Below are positions 4,627-5,478 of a stretch of 5,478 bases of DNA, one piece after another. A model generated the notes under the pieces. The model was not told where the DNA came from and did not search any database. It worked only from the letters and a program-made list of their open reading frames with translations. The DNA lies in the NCBI GenBank assembly GCA_016200385.1, contig JACQEV010000174.1, positions 1 through 5,478 of the forward strand. Reading direction: 5' to 3'. Position 1 is the first letter of the stretch; each line of letters starts with the position of its first letter. The position numbers and the translations under genes are program-made. Source of the DNA: Candidatus Methylomirabilota bacterium (GTDB lineage: Bacteria; Methylomirabilota; Methylomirabilia; Methylomirabilales; Methylomirabilaceae).

Positions 4627-5478
4627 ATGAGCGAGCGCGACTATTATTCCAGAACCGCCATCCCCAAAGGGGTCCGGGTCTTCCCGCCCGAGGAGGCGGC
4701 ACTTCGCCGCTGGGCCGAGCGCCGGATCCTTTCGGTTTTCGAACGGTGGGGGTTCCAGGAGGTGATCACCCCGACCTTCGAATACCTTGAGGTCTTCTCT
4801 GGAGACTCTGGAGAAGCGGGCGGCGAGAAGATCTTCAAGTTCGTTGACCGGCAGACCGGCCGCCTGCTTGCCCTGCGCTACGACCCCACCCCGCAGGTGG
4901 CGCGCCTCGTCGCAACAACCCTCCGCCACCGACCCCTTCCGTTGCGTCTCTCCTACTCGACGAACATCTTCCGGTACGAGGCCCCTCAGGCCGGTCGGCA
5001 GCGCGAGTTCGTCCAGCTCGGCGTGGAGCTGATCGGCCTGGAGCGGCCAGAGGCGGATGCCGAGATGGTGGCCATGGCAGTGGAAAGTTGCCAGGCCCTC
5101 GGGCTGCAGCGCTTTCAGATCGATGTCGGCCAAGTCGGGTACGTGCGGGGGCTGGTCGATGCCCTGCAGGTGGGCGCCGAGGTCCGCCGACAATTGGTCT
5201 CCGCGATCGGCAGGAAAGATGCCTTCGAGCTGGAACTGCTCCTGCGAGAGCTGGATGCGGACCAGGAATCCAAGCAGGCCGTCCTCGATCTCCCGACCCT
5301 GTATGGCGGCAAAGAGATCCTGGCCCGTGCAGTGCGGCACGCACGAAATCAGCGCTCGCAGGAGGCCCTGGCCAACCTCACCCAGGTCTATGGGATCCTG
5401 GAGAACTACGGTCTCGCCGATCGCGTGATCATCGATCTCGGCGAGGCCAGAGCCTTCGAGTACCACACCGGCGTCACC
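4627..5478 (+). CDS. hisZ: ATP phosphoribosyltransferase regulatory subunit HisZ (3' truncated by window edge)
   Basis: A paralogue of the histidyl-tRNA synthetase catalytic domain that has no aminoacylation role. It assembles with short-form HisG into the ATP phosphoribosyltransferase that begins histidine synthesis. The frame is open for 284 codons from ATG 4627 to the last base. YYSRTAIPKGVRVFPPEEA (6-24) is the usual N-terminus. ITPTFEY (47-53) matches motif 1, LRYDPTPQVARLVAT (83-97) matches the ATP/substrate loop, and RLSYSTNIFRYEAPQAGRQREF (107-128) is motif 2 with the GRQREF form common in HisZ rather than the GRYRQF of true HisS. EYHTG (278-282) corresponds to the HisS YYTG histidine-binding segment. 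Full HisZ is near 390 residues and lacks the anticodon-binding domain, which lies beyond the window, so a divergent HisS is not fully excluded. It follows serA by 118 bases, the same order as I recall in some Geobacter-like genomes, where purA comes next. Confidence 0.87.
   Translation, partial: MSERDYYSRTAIPKGVRVFPPEEAALRRWAERRILSVFERWGFQEVITPTFEYLEVFSGDSGEAGGEKIFKFVDRQTGRLLALRYDPTPQVARLVATTLRHRPLPLRLSYSTNIFRYEAPQAGRQREFVQLGVELIGLERPEADAEMVAMAVESCQALGLQRFQIDVGQVGYVRGLVDALQVGAEVRRQLVSAIGRKDAFELELLLRELDADQESKQAVLDLPTLYGGKEILARAVRHARNQRSQEALANLTQVYGILENYGLADRVIIDLGEARAFEYHTGVT

Noticed and set aside
4531..5466. A 311-codon open frame on the minus strand opposite hisZ
   Set aside because: The + strand frame from 4627 encodes clear HisZ motifs through to the window edge. 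The minus frame also runs through the 55-bp repeat and has no family signature.

Overview
The window is a compact, high-GC bacterial chromosome segment with every recognisable gene on the + strand. It holds the end of one unidentified gene, four complete or near-complete metabolic and transport genes, and one gene that runs off the right edge. The gene set, the serA-hisZ order and two families of short GC-rich palindromic repeats remind me of Candidatus Methylomirabilis (NC10) or a similar environmental lineage. That placement rests on memory and gene order only and is tentative.

Layout. Bases 1-93 are the last 30 codons of an unidentified gene. After a 117-base gap comes a two-gene unit: a 2-Cys peroxiredoxin (211-729) and, 12 bases later, a five-helix VIT1/CCC1-type Fe2+/Mn2+ transporter that starts with GTG (742-1440). 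Together they would remove peroxide and export or sequester redox-active metal. Bases 1441-1723 are a 283-base intergenic region. It carries a REP-like sequence (about 1468-1504), a 55-bp double-hairpin repeat (1528-1582), a 17-bp inverted repeat (1582-1598) and a very good sigma-70 promoter (1641-1670).

That promoter probably drives a biosynthetic operon. Its first gene is a class V PLP aminotransferase (1724-2863), followed by long-form D-3-phosphoglycerate dehydrogenase SerA with a C-terminal ACT domain (2928-4508). A 118-base gap holds a second copy of the 55-bp repeat (4542-4596). Next is the N-terminal 284 residues of the HisZ-type histidyl-tRNA-synthetase-like regulatory subunit of ATP phosphoribosyltransferase (4627 to the window end). 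SerA and the aminotransferase together can supply the first two steps of the phosphorylated serine pathway, or serine/glyoxylate interconversion. HisZ serves the first step of histidine synthesis.

I do not see an undescribed defence system, CRISPR array, tRNA, rRNA or transposase. The least ordinary points are the two matched repeats bracketing the aminotransferase-serA pair, the likely use of a non-SerC aminotransferase next to SerA, and the transporter's altered metal-binding segment.
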